This document shows, piece after piece, positions 1 to 9,796 of a stretch of DNA of 64,000 nt. The position numbers were made by a program, and so were the translations under genes. The first letter of the stretch is position 1. Every line of letters starts with the position of its first letter. Below the pieces are notes generated by a model. That model had not been told where the DNA came from. It searched no databases and was given only the letters and a program-made list of their open reading frames with translations. Source of the DNA: an uncultured Flavobacteriales bacterium (GTDB lineage Bacteria; Bacteroidota; Bacteroidia; Flavobacteriales_D; Crocinitomicaceae); contig CAJXJK010000002.1 in NCBI GenBank assembly GCA_913054135.1, forward strand, positions 295,620-359,619, written 5' to 3'.

Positions 1-1
1 G

Positions 2-1006
2 CAAAAAACAATGAAATCTCACTTCTCTTCTTTTTTAATTAGAGAAATGGAGAGTACCCTTGAAAAAGGACAGCAGATTATATTGTTTCAAAACAGAAGA
101 GGTTATACTCCTGTTTGGACATGTGAAATGTGTGGATGGACACCTCATTGCAAGAACTGTGATGTTTCATTGACTTATCACAAGAGCTCTAGTGTATTGA
201 AGTGTCATTACTGTGGCTATTACATTTCTCCGCCTTCAAATTGTGGTGCTTGTGGTTCAAGAAAATTAAAAATGATCGGTTTTGGTACTGAAAAGATTGA
301 AGATGAACTCGATATTTTCTTTCCAAAGGCCAAGCTAAAAAGAATGGACCTGGATACTACCAGAGCTAAAAATGCTTACTCAAATATCATTACTGATTTT
401 GAAAACAGAGAAATTGACATTCTCATAGGAACTCAAATGGTTACCAAAGGATTAGATTTTGATAACGTAGGACTAGTTGGTATTTTAAGCGCAGATCAAC
501 TTCTTAATTTTCCCGATTTCAGATCATTCGAACGTTCTTTCCATCTAATGTCGCAAGTTTCAGGTAGAGCCGGACGTAAGGAAAAAAGAGGAAAAGTTGT
601 CGTTCAAACTTTTGAACCGAACCATTGGATAATTCAAAAGGTGATGGAGCATGACTATAAAGGGTTCTATACTCAAGAGATTCTTGAAAGACGAAACTTT
701 CACTACCCTCCTTTCTTCAGAATTATTGTGATAAAATTGAAACACAGAAAGCAAGAAACCTTAGAGATGGGAGCTGCCTCATTGGCTAAATCTTTGCAAT
801 CTACTTTCAAAGACAGAGTTTTAGGACCTGAAATTCCGGCAGTAGGTAGAGTTAGAAACCTTTACATCAAACATATCACGCTTAAATTTGAGCGTGATGC
901 CTCTCCAAAAAAAGTAAAGAATATCATTAAAGAAAAAATTGACGTATTTTTGAGTGATCATGACTACAGGTCAATTAGGGTAGACCTAGATGTTGATCCA
1001 CAGTAA
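2..1006 (+). CDS. priA: Primosomal protein N' (PriA helicase), 3' part
   Basis: C-terminal part of the replication-restart helicase PriA, which unwinds DNA at stalled forks and loads the primosome. The frame is open through the left edge, so the N-terminal DNA-binding domain and Walker A region lie outside. Numbered from the ATG at 11, eight Zn-binding cysteines form the PriA insert (Cys38/41, 47/50, 65/68, 78/81). They are followed by helicase motif V (GTQMVTKGLDF) and motif VI (QVSGRAGR), and then the C-terminal domain. The order and spacing match PriA and no other superfamily 2 helicase. plsC follows after about 10 nt, suggesting co-transcription. Confidence 0.95.
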   Translation, partial: QKTMKSHFSSFLIREMESTLEKGQQIILFQNRRGYTPVWTCEMCGWTPHCKNCDVSLTYHKSSSVLKCHYCGYYISPPSNCGACGSRKLKMIGFGTEKIEDELDIFFPKAKLKRMDLDTTRAKNAYSNIITDFENREIDILIGTQMVTKGLDFDNVGLVGILSADQLLNFPDFRSFERSFHLMSQVSGRAGRKEKRGKVVVQTFEPNHWIIQKVMEHDYKGFYTQEILERRNFHYPPFFRIIVIKLKHRKQETLEMGAASLAKSLQSTFKDRVLGPEIPAVGRVRNLYIKHITLKFERDASPKKVKNIIKEKIDVFLSDHDYRSIRVDLDVDPQ

Positions 1007-1015
1007 AACTCTTTG

Positions 1016-1720
1016 ATGCTCGCGATTTTTTCAACGATAAAATTGATACTGTTAATGATTTGGTCATTAATCTCAATCATAACAGCTACCCTAGCCTATT
1101 TTTTAACATTTCAGAAAAGGTCAATGCTATTTTTAGCCAAGCATATGTGGTCTCGCCCTTTGTTAATCATTCTGGGATCGAGAGTAAAAGTGAGCGGCAA
1201 AGAGCATTTAGAAAAAGGTCAACATTACCTCATTATTGCTAATCACACCTCCTATTCAGACATTCCTGCCTTATTTAGAGCAGTACCATTCAATTTGCAT
1301 TATGTGGCAAAAGCAGAACTAAAAAAGGTTCCGTTCTTGGGGTGGTATATGAAGAAATCAGGAATGATTTTCATTGATAGACAAAACAAGCAAAGATCAA
1401 AAGCCTCTATTGATGAGGCCGGTGATCTCGTAAAACAAGGTAAGTCAGTGGTTATTTTCCCCGAAGGAACGACTAGTGACACGGGTGAGATTGCACCCTT
1501 TAAAAAAGGAGGAATGCACCTAGCAATGGCGTCAGAATCTGTTATTTTACCTATTAGAATTAAGGGAAGTAAAAAAGTTTGGCCGAGTACGAGTAACTTT
1601 AAATTAAGGGGAGGAAAAATTGAAGTGATTATCGATAAACCTATTCCTTTTGAAGAATATAAAGATGCAGATTTAGATGTCTTTTTACCTAACCTAAGGC
1701 AACAGATTATTGATCTCTAA
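1016..1720 (+). CDS. plsC: 1-acyl-sn-glycerol-3-phosphate acyltransferase (PlsC family)
   Basis: Transfers an acyl chain to the sn-2 position of lysophosphatidic acid at the inner membrane, giving phosphatidic acid for phospholipid synthesis. About 234 residues. A hydrophobic N-terminal segment (residues 5-30) is followed by the acyltransferase motifs: NHTSYSD (HX4D catalytic pair), FIDR, FPEGT, and a PIRIKGS block. An in-frame TTG at 1013 precedes the ATG at 1016; the ATG is preferred. Its TAA (1718-1720) overlaps the TAG of the convergent secreted-protein gene in one CTAA tetranucleotide. Confidence 0.92.
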   Translation: MLAIFSTIKLILLMIWSLISIITATLAYFLTFQKRSMLFLAKHMWSRPLLIILGSRVKVSGKEHLEKGQHYLIIANHTSYSDIPALFRAVPFNLHYVAKAELKKVPFLGWYMKKSGMIFIDRQNKQRSKASIDEAGDLVKQGKSVVIFPEGTTSDTGEIAPFKKGGMHLAMASESVILPIRIKGSKKVWPSTSNFKLRGGKIEVIIDKPIPFEEYKDADLDVFLPNLRQQIIDL

Positions 1721-4700
1721 TTTTCGTCAATCAACATGGTCACGGTTCCTCTGAACTGGTATTCCTTATTATCTCTATCTCTGATAGACAAGAAATAAAC
1801 ATACACACCTTCTGAAACTACCTTGCTAAAACGGTTTCTACCATCCCATCCAAGATTAGCATCATCTGTATTAAACAGCACACCTCCATAACGATCATAG
1901 ATAGTTAAATCATATGAGCTAAAATCATAAAGTGAAACAACCGGTAAGAATATAGGATTAGCGCCATTGATGAAGAAAGCATTAGGAATGTAAACAATCG
2001 GATCAAGTGTTGCACAAACAATATTTGAAAATGCACTTTCAGAAAACCCATATGAATTCATGCCCTCTACCGCCTCTATTCTGTAACAATATTGACCTTC
2101 AGAATCTAAATTGCCAGATACATCATCTACAAAAGATCTCACACCTGCAGATGTTGTTGCATAAGGAGTTGCCGGGAAAATTCCGTTTTCACCTCTATAA
2201 ATATTGTACTGAACAATATCTGCATCAAAACCTTGATATGCCGACCACGAGAGAACATTTTGTAAACCAACATGATCAACATCCACTTTCAAGAATACAG
2301 TTCTAACCACATCTGTTTCGTCACCTTTATTACCACATGAATCAATTATTGAGACTTGATATTGATAGGCACCTCTTTCAGGGAAAACATCTGAATCAAC
2401 ATAAGTGATAAAATCCGTTCCATTAGGAGCTAACGTACCCGCAAGATCAAAGTAATTGTCATTCGGACCTTTCACATCAACCTCATATTCAGTCACTGAA
2501 GCATTACCATCAGTGTGTAAAACGACCTCAATTTCATTCATCAAATTATGAGAGGCCGTAGCTAAATAATGAAAATCTGCCAAGCTTGGTCTCTCCATAA
2601 AACGGCAGTTTCTGTTTGAATAAGAGATGGAGTCATTATTAGAAACCGCTCTGATGTAATAACAATAGTTTACATCATAAATTAAATCTTCATGCACATA
2701 CTCATGTACTTCGGGCGCCAAAGTTGCAATTACATCATAAGTTGATCCTCCAATACTTGCAATCACCTCATATCTGTTAACTCCTTCAGACCAGCCTAAA
2801 TAGTCTGACCATATTAAGCTTACACTTCTCTCGCACACTTCAAAGCTATTATCAAGATGTATTGTTGTATGAGGATTACTCAAAGCAGATGTTTGATAAG
2901 TAGGTGGCGTAGCGTTTGTCCAGCATGAATCAAAGGCAGTTATTCTGAATGACTCTGGCTGGTTAGCAGAATTGGTTGCAATATAGCTGTAGTCTGTATT
3001 ATTAATTCCCCAGGCTGTATCAATTGGAATCCAAAAGCCACCAATCAAACCGTATATAACATAGCCATAAGTATCTGGTGCAGGATTTACATTCCAACTC
3101 AAATCTACAAACTGAGTAGTTGTATCAATAGAAACCCAGTTTAAAACAGGAATATAAGGATTAATGATATCACCCAATTGGGCCCCAACTGTATTCGAAG
3201 TAGAAGAACATCCTGCCGAGTTTGGTATAACCACCTCATAGCTCAAGAACTCATTACAAACATCAATAGTATCTAAATAAGTATTCTCTCCATAAGGAAG
3301 CGTAGCAAGCAATGTCCAAGTGCCTAATGGGTATTCTCTATACAATTCTTGAGTAGCATTATCTCCGCCATTTATTGGATCGTGTGTACTGTTCCAATTC
3401 AACTGAGCTCTTCCATCCATCAAATCATTTAATGTCAAAAAGATTGAAGCCAAGGTATCAGAGGGCGATAAGTTATTTCCGTCACATCCAAATTGCGTTT
3501 GAATGTAATAATGCTTTGAACTTAAATTGGCATTTGCACCAACTACAGTATAGGTTTCGGTTGTAATTCCGCCCGGAACTGAAGCAATGAATCCGTCTTC
3601 AATTGACCACACTTGATATTCAACAAATGACGTACCTGGATCGGTAGTTTGCGTCCATGTCAAGACCACGTCTCCATTATCAAGAACATCAACACAATGC
3701 AAGTCAACCGGCTGAATTTCTGGTCTGTTTTTTAGTTTGATTCTTATGGTTTCAAATGTTCTTCCCGGCACAGAACAGTAGTCATCTTGAGCATTTAAAA
3801 CGAAATCATAAATCTGTTCTGTTTGTTGAATACCGTTCGCATCAAGTAAGTGATCACATGATGTTTGCCAATTAAATTCGGTTGTCAATCCTTGAACACC
3901 TTGAATCAATGGTGGCTGGTCTAAAGTTGCGCATGGCGTATAATCACATCCTGCTCCAGCATTGGTTAGTCCTGTACCGAAATAGTTTCCTGTAGGATTA
4001 AGAGTTACAGTTTGTGGTGAACCGTCTTGCAAGTTTTCAATGTCGGCAATGATGATATCAAAGTTTACCAAATCACCAGCAAAGAATTCAGCCTCAAAAG
4101 AAGTGTTACCAGCAAATGGAGGAGTGATTGTCGGAGCTGTGTTATTGTATCCTACACAAGGAATCACAATCATTTGAAATTCTCTGTGGATAGTTGAAAT
4201 CAGCTGACCATCACGATATGAATCTATTTTTTGCACCACTCCAAAGTTTCCAACCGTGTTGGACAAGAAGTTGATATCTCCCGAAAGTGGGTCCATTGTT
4301 GCAGGAATGTTTCCTGGATCAAAACCTGTATCTGGAGTAGGATTAGTATTTGTAAATCCAAGAACAAAAGGAACAGGAGCAGGATTCGTTGGCGGATTAA
4401 ATGATCCGGCAGGAAAGTGATCTAAAGGAATTCCCCAACTGTAAGCTAAAGAATCATTGTCAGGATCAAAAGCATTTGAATTGTACTGAAAATCACTACC
4501 AGCACAAAGCAGCATGTAAGGGTCTTGAGCAAATTGCGGTGAAGAATCAGTACACGGATTGGCTGTAGAACCTGGCACTTCGTACATAATTGCCGAAAGT
4601 GTGATTCCGTATGCAGCAGGATTATCAATGTTGGTTAAGTCCCAGTTTCTTGAAAACGAATCATAGGTGAATGCCCAACCTGTGGCAGGTGGAGTTCCCG

Positions 4701-5070
4701 TCAATTGAATTGGTGCAGAGCGATAAGTGTATTTTTGAACGGCACCTGGTCCGTTACCTGATTGAGAACCCACTCCACATTCTAACTCAACCGGAAAACC
4801 AACTAACTCAGAACAATCAGGTGATAAATCTAAGGTTGAGAAAAGGTCACATTGAATCGTAGAAACGCTTCCATGCCCCCAAACTTCGAGATCTAGTGAT
4901 GGATCAACGATATCTAAACCGTTACAATCACGGTATAACACCAAATCAAACTGATAATTCCCTGATCCTAAACACTCCCACGTAATCTCTCCACCCATGA
5001 TATGAGAGGCTTTAGCATCATTTACGAAACCAAAAGTTAAGAGCGATATGAGAACGATTATTAAGCGCAC
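1717..5070 (-). CDS. Large secreted FN3-rich protein with T9SS type B (gliding-motility-associated) C-terminal domain
   Basis: 1117-residue exported surface protein of unknown substrate. It has a signal peptide (residues 1-21) and then the ASHIMGGEITWE start common in Bacteroidota secreted proteins. The middle holds a run of beta-sandwich, fibronectin-III-like units. The last ~90 residues read IYIPNAFF...YDRYGGVLF...GWDGRNRF...GVYVYFL, the type B C-terminal sorting domain recognised by the type IX secretion system. The start is GTG at 5070; an in-frame TAA lies ten codons upstream with no ATG between. A 6-bp hairpin (5080-5096) sits just upstream. No catalytic motif was seen, so an adhesin-like or structural role is inferred. 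Confidence 0.88.
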   Translation of the reverse strand: MRLIIVLISLLTFGFVNDAKASHIMGGEITWECLGSGNYQFDLVLYRDCNGLDIVDPSLDLEVWGHGSVSTIQCDLFSTLDLSPDCSELVGFPVELECGVGSQSGNGPGAVQKYTYRSAPIQLTGTPPATGWAFTYDSFSRNWDLTNIDNPAAYGITLSAIMYEVPGSTANPCTDSSPQFAQDPYMLLCAGSDFQYNSNAFDPDNDSLAYSWGIPLDHFPAGSFNPPTNPAPVPFVLGFTNTNPTPDTGFDPGNIPATMDPLSGDINFLSNTVGNFGVVQKIDSYRDGQLISTIHREFQMIVIPCVGYNNTAPTITPPFAGNTSFEAEFFAGDLVNFDIIIADIENLQDGSPQTVTLNPTGNYFGTGLTNAGAGCDYTPCATLDQPPLIQGVQGLTTEFNWQTSCDHLLDANGIQQTEQIYDFVLNAQDDYCSVPGRTFETIRIKLKNRPEIQPVDLHCVDVLDNGDVVLTWTQTTDPGTSFVEYQVWSIEDGFIASVPGGITTETYTVVGANANLSSKHYYIQTQFGCDGNNLSPSDTLASIFLTLNDLMDGRAQLNWNSTHDPINGGDNATQELYREYPLGTWTLLATLPYGENTYLDTIDVCNEFLSYEVVIPNSAGCSSTSNTVGAQLGDIINPYIPVLNWVSIDTTTQFVDLSWNVNPAPDTYGYVIYGLIGGFWIPIDTAWGINNTDYSYIATNSANQPESFRITAFDSCWTNATPPTYQTSALSNPHTTIHLDNSFEVCERSVSLIWSDYLGWSEGVNRYEVIASIGGSTYDVIATLAPEVHEYVHEDLIYDVNYCYYIRAVSNNDSISYSNRNCRFMERPSLADFHYLATASHNLMNEIEVVLHTDGNASVTEYEVDVKGPNDNYFDLAGTLAPNGTDFITYVDSDVFPERGAYQYQVSIIDSCGNKGDETDVVRTVFLKVDVDHVGLQNVLSWSAYQGFDADIVQYNIYRGENGIFPATPYATTSAGVRSFVDDVSGNLDSEGQYCYRIEAVEGMNSYGFSESAFSNIVCATLDPIVYIPNAFFINGANPIFLPVVSLYDFSSYDLTIYDRYGGVLFNTDDANLGWDGRNRFSKVVSEGVYVYFLSIRDRDNKEYQFRGTVTMLIDEN

Positions 5071-5137
5071 AATGTATCTAACGCAAAAACTGCGTTTTTA
5101 TTGAATACGTTAATACGCAGTATTAAGTTGCTTAATT

Positions 5138-5782
5138 TCAAAGGTCATCTGGAATATCCCAAAAATCGATTTTTGCATCTGATGAAAAAAGCTTCTCCAC
5201 TTTGACGCCTTTATTGATTATTTTGAAGGTATTAATTCGATCATATTCCCATGATTGTTGTTCTCTGAAATTGTATCCACCGACCTTGCACTTTACGACA
5301 ACCTCATCCCTCTTAACCTCAACAGTTATGTACTGTGCAGAGGAAAGAACAGTTGCTCCATATGGGATGGTAGGGCAACTTTCAAACTTATTAATTGCAG
5401 AAGAATCAGTTCGAAACCAAGACCGTAAAAAAGAGAGATGAAAGTCGGAACATTGATAGCCTAATCCTAAGGCATCATTCATTGAGCATTCTAAACCCTC
5501 TCGACCTCCTATTTCGTGCTCTTCTCCCCATTCGCACTCTGTACACAAATCAAAGGTAGTATATGCTATGCATGCTTTTAGTGCGGGATGCAGTCTACGC
5601 GCAAAATCAGCATCAATAATAAGGTCTGAATTTTCATACCAGAGTAAATAATAAATAGCATCAACTATCTCAGATCTATAAAGACCCGGTTTTTCTTTAA
5701 ATTGAAGATGTTGTTTTACGGCGGGTTGAGCAGAACAGAAAGATCCGAAAAGCCCAATAAATAGGAGATGAATTAACTTCAT
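5138..5782 (-). CDS. Hypothetical secreted protein
   Basis: 214 residues, with a signal peptide ending near residue 18 (GSFCSAQ). The mature part has several cysteines, including LCTECEW around residue 80 and a CSMND segment, which could form disulfides in the periplasm or outside the cell. I do not recognise the family. It lies 67 nt upstream of the FN3/T9SS type B gene on the same strand, so the two may be co-transcribed. Confidence 0.7.
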   Translation of the reverse strand: MKLIHLLFIGLFGSFCSAQPAVKQHLQFKEKPGLYRSEIVDAIYYLLWYENSDLIIDADFARRLHPALKACIAYTTFDLCTECEWGEEHEIGGREGLECSMNDALGLGYQCSDFHLSFLRSWFRTDSSAINKFESCPTIPYGATVLSSAQYITVEVKRDEVVVKCKVGGYNFREQQSWEYDRINTFKIINKGVKVEKLFSSDAKIDFWDIPDDL

Positions 5783-5871
5783 TCTCCAATTTCTTTATAA
5801 AGAATGGATCAAAAAAATGACTTTTATTATATGCTAGAATTTGACACGAAAGGTGTTAGAATCTTTTATTA

Positions 5872-6474
5872 TTAAATATCTCGGATAGCTCTTGTCATAT
5901 GAATATTTGAGACAGTGCTGAAACTGACACTTCCATCAATGAACAATACATGTTGAGCCGTATTTTCAAGCGTACCTTTTGTAGATGTCCAATAATAATC
6001 AAGCGAGAAATTACCCATGTTTTTCGAATGCAAGTTTGTGAAACACGTTAGCATTTCTTGTTCAGATGGCAAATACCAATTCATGATGCCATCTACATCA
6101 TACATTTGGCAACTTTTGACCGCCGAAAATGGATCAGTACAATGAAGTAAAAACGCGGCTTGATTTGCGGCGCCATCACCTATTTGATCTCCTGTGGTAA
6201 AGTTTGAAGACAATCCCAAACAACCCCAATTTGAAGTAGAACTTACGTCTTCAGTGCTCACGACAAAACCTTGATAGGTAGTAGTATCCATATACGCAAT
6301 TAGACCTCCTCGATAACTTTTTCCGTATAAACTATCTAATCCTTTTTGAGCAACAATTTCTGACATTGGTGTGTCATTATCTAACATTTGTTGAGTGGTT
6401 AGATCGGTTTCTTTTTCACAAGAACCTAAAATTAAAATACAAATTGCCGGAAATAATAAAATGCGTAATCTCAT
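5872..6474 (-). CDS. Lipoprotein with DUF1566-like (Lcl) domain
   Basis: 200 residues. The N-terminus is a lipoprotein signal with lipobox LGSC at residues 16-19. The mature part contains GGLIAY, WGCLG, a WYLPSEQEM block and YYWTS...RAIRDI near the end, the arrangement of DUF1566/Lcl-type domains found in exported proteins of many bacteria. The function of these domains is poorly defined and surface binding is often proposed. It stands alone between two secreted-protein genes on the same strand. Confidence 0.72.
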   Translation of the reverse strand: MRLRILLFPAICILILGSCEKETDLTTQQMLDNDTPMSEIVAQKGLDSLYGKSYRGGLIAYMDTTTYQGFVVSTEDVSSTSNWGCLGLSSNFTTGDQIGDGAANQAAFLLHCTDPFSAVKSCQMYDVDGIMNWYLPSEQEMLTCFTNLHSKNMGNFSLDYYWTSTKGTLENTAQHVLFIDGSVSFSTVSNIHMTRAIRDI

Positions 6475-6511
6475 ATTTAAAATTACGCATTTTTAATGTG
6501 TTAGGTTGGAA

Positions 6512-8479
6512 TTAAATTTTTGAAATCCTCTTTGAACTCAATCCCTGATCTGTTTTGGCAACAACCAAATAGGTTCCCTTATCAAAATCAGATAAATCAA
6601 TTTGAATTTGATTTGAAGCGTTTGTTCTCTTTGAAATAAGCTGACCAGCCATACTATAAATCAAAACTTCTTGAATAGCCACTTTAGATTTTATAGTAAA
6701 AATGTCTTTTGTAGGATTTGGAAAAAACGAAAGATCAATATCTGCTAAATCAACAATGCCCACCGAGAAAAGTGCTGAAATCGTAGTTCCGAGAGATTCA
6801 TTGTTAAATGTTCCTGAACCATTTGTTTTCAATTTTACGGCCTTCACCATATATTCAAAATCACCTCCTGAAGGAATAGTAGCGTCAGAGAAAGTGGTTG
6901 AAGTCTCTAAACTTGTATTCACCTGAGTCCATAAAGAAGATGCTGTTCTTCTATAAATATTATAGCCGTCAACTGAGACGTCAGTACTGGCTGTCCAACT
7001 TAGTTCGGCAACATTATTAACGTTTGAAACCGTTAACACTGAAGGCGGCTCAACATAGTAAGCCCTCAAAGAAGGATCACCTAGCTGTGCCATATGCACA
7101 CCTTCTCCAGTTACAAACCCAACTCCTAAACTCAATGAAAGATAATCTGTATTTACATCCATTGACATTTTAGCAGCCGAACCTAAATGGTCACCCTGAG
7201 CCATAGTATGATAATGCCAATTAGGACGTCCGGCCCATGAGACTGAGAGTGTATTACCTGAAGCTAAAGCAGCCCTCATGAAATTATTCGTCTTATCCCA
7301 ATCTCCAAAATAAGAACCAAACAACATGGTAAAGGATGCTTGCAATGAAATAGAAGAACCAAGCTCAGCAGATGTTAATGATGTACCGTTATCTAGACTA
7401 CCTGCACTTGTATAAGAACCAGGTCCACATCCGTAAGACCATAAGTAGCTTTCAGTGGTCAATGAAGTTGCATAATCAGCTTCAAAAATATTTGAATTGA
7501 ATACAAAAGGGGCAAAATTTCTAATGCCGTTTTGAGCAAATCCCTCCGTCATTCCTGTGAAAGAGCCTTGGTCGTAAACAGCCTGTTCTAGAGGAACATA
7601 AGCGCCAACTTTGAAATCATGGGCTCTATTCAAATAATCTCTGAGTAGGTCTTCTTCAGTTGCAGTGTACACAGGTAAATCATGAAAATCAACCCTGCAA
7701 ACTTCTAACTCTAAAGAAGATGGCGTTTGACTTTGATCAAATTTACCATCACCAGGGATGTTATCATTTCTCACATCATTTGCCACAGTATTGTCTACAG
7801 AAACATCTGTCCAATTACCATCCAAATCTCCATAATAAGTATCAGCCGGCCAAGCACCTTCATGGTCAGTATGGGCATCAGGATACAAATTACCAGAATA
7901 AGGAACAGGGATATGCCCTAATAAAAACACAGTGTTCAAATCATTTAAGGCCGTATATTCAGCTTGAATGATGGCCTTAACATCTTGAGGAGAATCAGCA
8001 GGATTAATTGCAATTAGCTTTGGCATCCATGAGTCATTATATAAATCATCCATGAGCTGATCGAGCTCAGAGCTCAAACCTGTTTCAAATGTTTCATCTA
8101 CTAAGACAAGGATATCACCTCTATTAGCTGTAAGGTCTCTCTGTATGCCTGCATTGATATATCCCCAAGAGTATAAAGTGCTACCAGATACTTTTTGAAC
8201 GAGGTATTCATAGGTATCTCCTACCTCAACATTATTGTCTACAAAAGTTGTATTTCCTGTCGCTACACTGCCGATAGTTGATCCCCAACCTGAGCTTCCG
8301 ACATCTTTTCTAAAAATATTATAGGTAGTTCCGGTTGCCGTGTTCTCGGTCCAATTTAAAGTAATTGAAGCAGGACTTTCACTTGCCACTGCATCAATGG
8401 GAATGCAAAAATCTTTAGCGGCGTCTTGCCCATAAATAAATAATGGACAAAAAATTAAAATGAGGTTAAGTAATTTCAT
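6512..8479 (-). CDS. Peptidase-C25-like secreted protein with FN3 domains and T9SS type A sorting domain
   Basis: 655 residues from the ATG at 8479; the frame extends 9 codons further, but the signal peptide (MKLLNLILIFCPLFIYGQ) begins here. Order: FN3-like domain (~25-110), a gingipain/C25-like fold (~115-470) with FLLGHIPVP, ADTYYGDLDG and a terminal GDPSLRAYY, a second FN3 (~480-570), and a T9SS type A domain (SFFPNPTKDIF...YSMAGQLI...GTYLVVA). The usual GHG and Cys-containing catalytic blocks appear as YGCGPG and MLFGSYFGDW, so proteolytic activity is doubtful. It is probably exported to the surface by T9SS. Confidence 0.82.
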   Translation of the reverse strand: MKLLNLILIFCPLFIYGQDAAKDFCIPIDAVASESPASITLNWTENTATGTTYNIFRKDVGSSGWGSTIGSVATGNTTFVDNNVEVGDTYEYLVQKVSGSTLYSWGYINAGIQRDLTANRGDILVLVDETFETGLSSELDQLMDDLYNDSWMPKLIAINPADSPQDVKAIIQAEYTALNDLNTVFLLGHIPVPYSGNLYPDAHTDHEGAWPADTYYGDLDGNWTDVSVDNTVANDVRNDNIPGDGKFDQSQTPSSLELEVCRVDFHDLPVYTATEEDLLRDYLNRAHDFKVGAYVPLEQAVYDQGSFTGMTEGFAQNGIRNFAPFVFNSNIFEADYATSLTTESYLWSYGCGPGSYTSAGSLDNGTSLTSAELGSSISLQASFTMLFGSYFGDWDKTNNFMRAALASGNTLSVSWAGRPNWHYHTMAQGDHLGSAAKMSMDVNTDYLSLSLGVGFVTGEGVHMAQLGDPSLRAYYVEPPSVLTVSNVNNVAELSWTASTDVSVDGYNIYRRTASSLWTQVNTSLETSTTFSDATIPSGGDFEYMVKAVKLKTNGSGTFNNESLGTTISALFSVGIVDLADIDLSFFPNPTKDIFTIKSKVAIQEVLIYSMAGQLISKRTNASNQIQIDLSDFDKGTYLVVAKTDQGLSSKRISKI

Positions 8480-8568
8480 GAGGTTCAATTTGACGCAATG
8501 ATACACTCATTAATCTATCAAAACAATAGATTATTAAATTATTAACACAATTGTGGAATTCTGAATAC

Positions 8569-9240
8569 TTACTCCGTACCGTAATCGAATGCTGTATAGA
8601 ACAGCTCGGTACCTTTATATACGTCTAAAGTGTCACCATTAGAGATTTCAATATCTCTATTTACCGATTGAATCTTGCCAATATTGAGCGCATAGACTTC
8701 ATAAGAACGCAGCACTTCAATATAAGAAGTGAAATCTTCGTGTTCAACCACCACTGAGGAATCATAATCTAATCCTCCGACAGAAATTGGCAAGTAAATA
8801 TTCGAGTAGTAGCATTGCTCTGCATCTAGATTGTTAAGGCCGTTACAATCCCAATATTGATCATAAGAGATAGAGAATGCCATCTTAATTTTTCTTTGAT
8901 TCTCTTCAACAACCTCAACCGATCTTGTAGTTTTCTTGACTATCCAAACATCCTTTAATCCCCAAGAAAGCGTATCAGCTTGTCTGATATATCTGTACAA
9001 CTTTTGAGTTTCGTCTCCTTCACCATCAATCTCTATCTCCCCTATCACCTCTTTGATTTGGTAATAATCGGTATCATGAACGGCTGAAGGATCATCATGT
9101 ACAATATCCATAACATCATAGGAAACATATTTCCCTTGATCTATTGGAAAATACTCGTGACCATAAATAATTATACCATCATTTTTGTCTTTGCAAGACA
9201 ATGCTAATAGCGCAATTGATATGATGAGTACATACTTCAC
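8569..9240 (-). CDS. Hypothetical lipoprotein
   Basis: 223 residues with a GTG start at 9240; no ATG precedes the lipobox LALSC (Cys16). The mature domain begins YGHEYFPIDQGKYVSYDV, a pattern I associate with uncharacterised Bacteroidota lipoproteins, and is rich in beta-prone stretches. No catalytic motif is visible. It lies alone between the C25-like gene and the hisS-hutH operon, reading in the same direction. Confidence 0.7.
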   Translation of the reverse strand: MKYVLIISIALLALSCKDKNDGIIIYGHEYFPIDQGKYVSYDVMDIVHDDPSAVHDTDYYQIKEVIGEIEIDGEGDETQKLYRYIRQADTLSWGLKDVWIVKKTTRSVEVVEENQRKIKMAFSISYDQYWDCNGLNNLDAEQCYYSNIYLPISVGGLDYDSSVVVEHEDFTSYIEVLRSYEVYALNIGKIQSVNRDIEISNGDTLDVYKGTELFYTAFDYGTE

Positions 9241-9277
9241 AAATACTTAAACGTATTGTTTATGATTAAAGTTTGTT

Positions 9278-9796
9278 TTAAGACATTCTCTTTAACTGAT
9301 ATGCGTAAAGAATCATGAAGGTGACAGAGAATACTGCTGTCACTCCGAAAGTAATAATACCCATGAATCCTGTTACCCCCATCAGCCAAGCTGTCACCAC
9401 TAAAGGAAAGATGCTATAAATGATGTAGATGAAATAACCGATTTTTTTCAGCTTAAACATCAATAAAACTGAGATCAACCCCAACGCAATAGTTAGGATA
9501 TTTGCTCCCATCATCTCGTAGAAATAATAATTACTTCTTTCACTCACCTCTAGAATATCACCATACATGTCAGCAGATAATTCAGATCCGGGTCCATCAG
9601 GAATTGTACTTAACAGTTCAATTTTTTCTTCAAGCATTTCAGCTTCTGTTTTCTGACCCTGTGAAGCAGCAAACAATAAACTCACCGCCGTGATTCCTAT
9701 CCAAACGAATGAAAGGATACAATAAACTAATAATGCTTGTCCCCTTTTTTCTTTGATTTCTAACTTACTATCTAATAACTCTTCGTCTACGTTCAT
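9278..9796 (-). CDS. Small four-helix membrane protein
   Basis: 172 residues with four hydrophobic segments (about residues 22-45, 95-115, 120-140, 145-168) and a charged loop between the first two. Family not recognised. Its ATG overlaps the hutH TGA (ATGA at 9793-9796), so it is translationally coupled to hutH and is the last gene of the hisS-hutH unit. A link to histidine uptake is possible but nothing in the sequence shows it. Confidence 0.7.
   Translation of the reverse strand: MNVDEELLDSKLEIKEKRGQALLVYCILSFVWIGITAVSLLFAASQGQKTEAEMLEEKIELLSTIPDGPGSELSADMYGDILEVSERSNYYFYEMMGANILTIALGLISVLLMFKLKKIGYFIYIIYSIFPLVVTAWLMGVTGFMGIITFGVTAVFSVTFMILYAYQLKRMS

Noticed and set aside
5080..5096. Hairpin AACGCA-N5-TGCGTT upstream of the FN3/T9SS gene
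   Set aside because: Its T-run is on the plus strand where no gene ends; may be a leader hairpin but too little to call.
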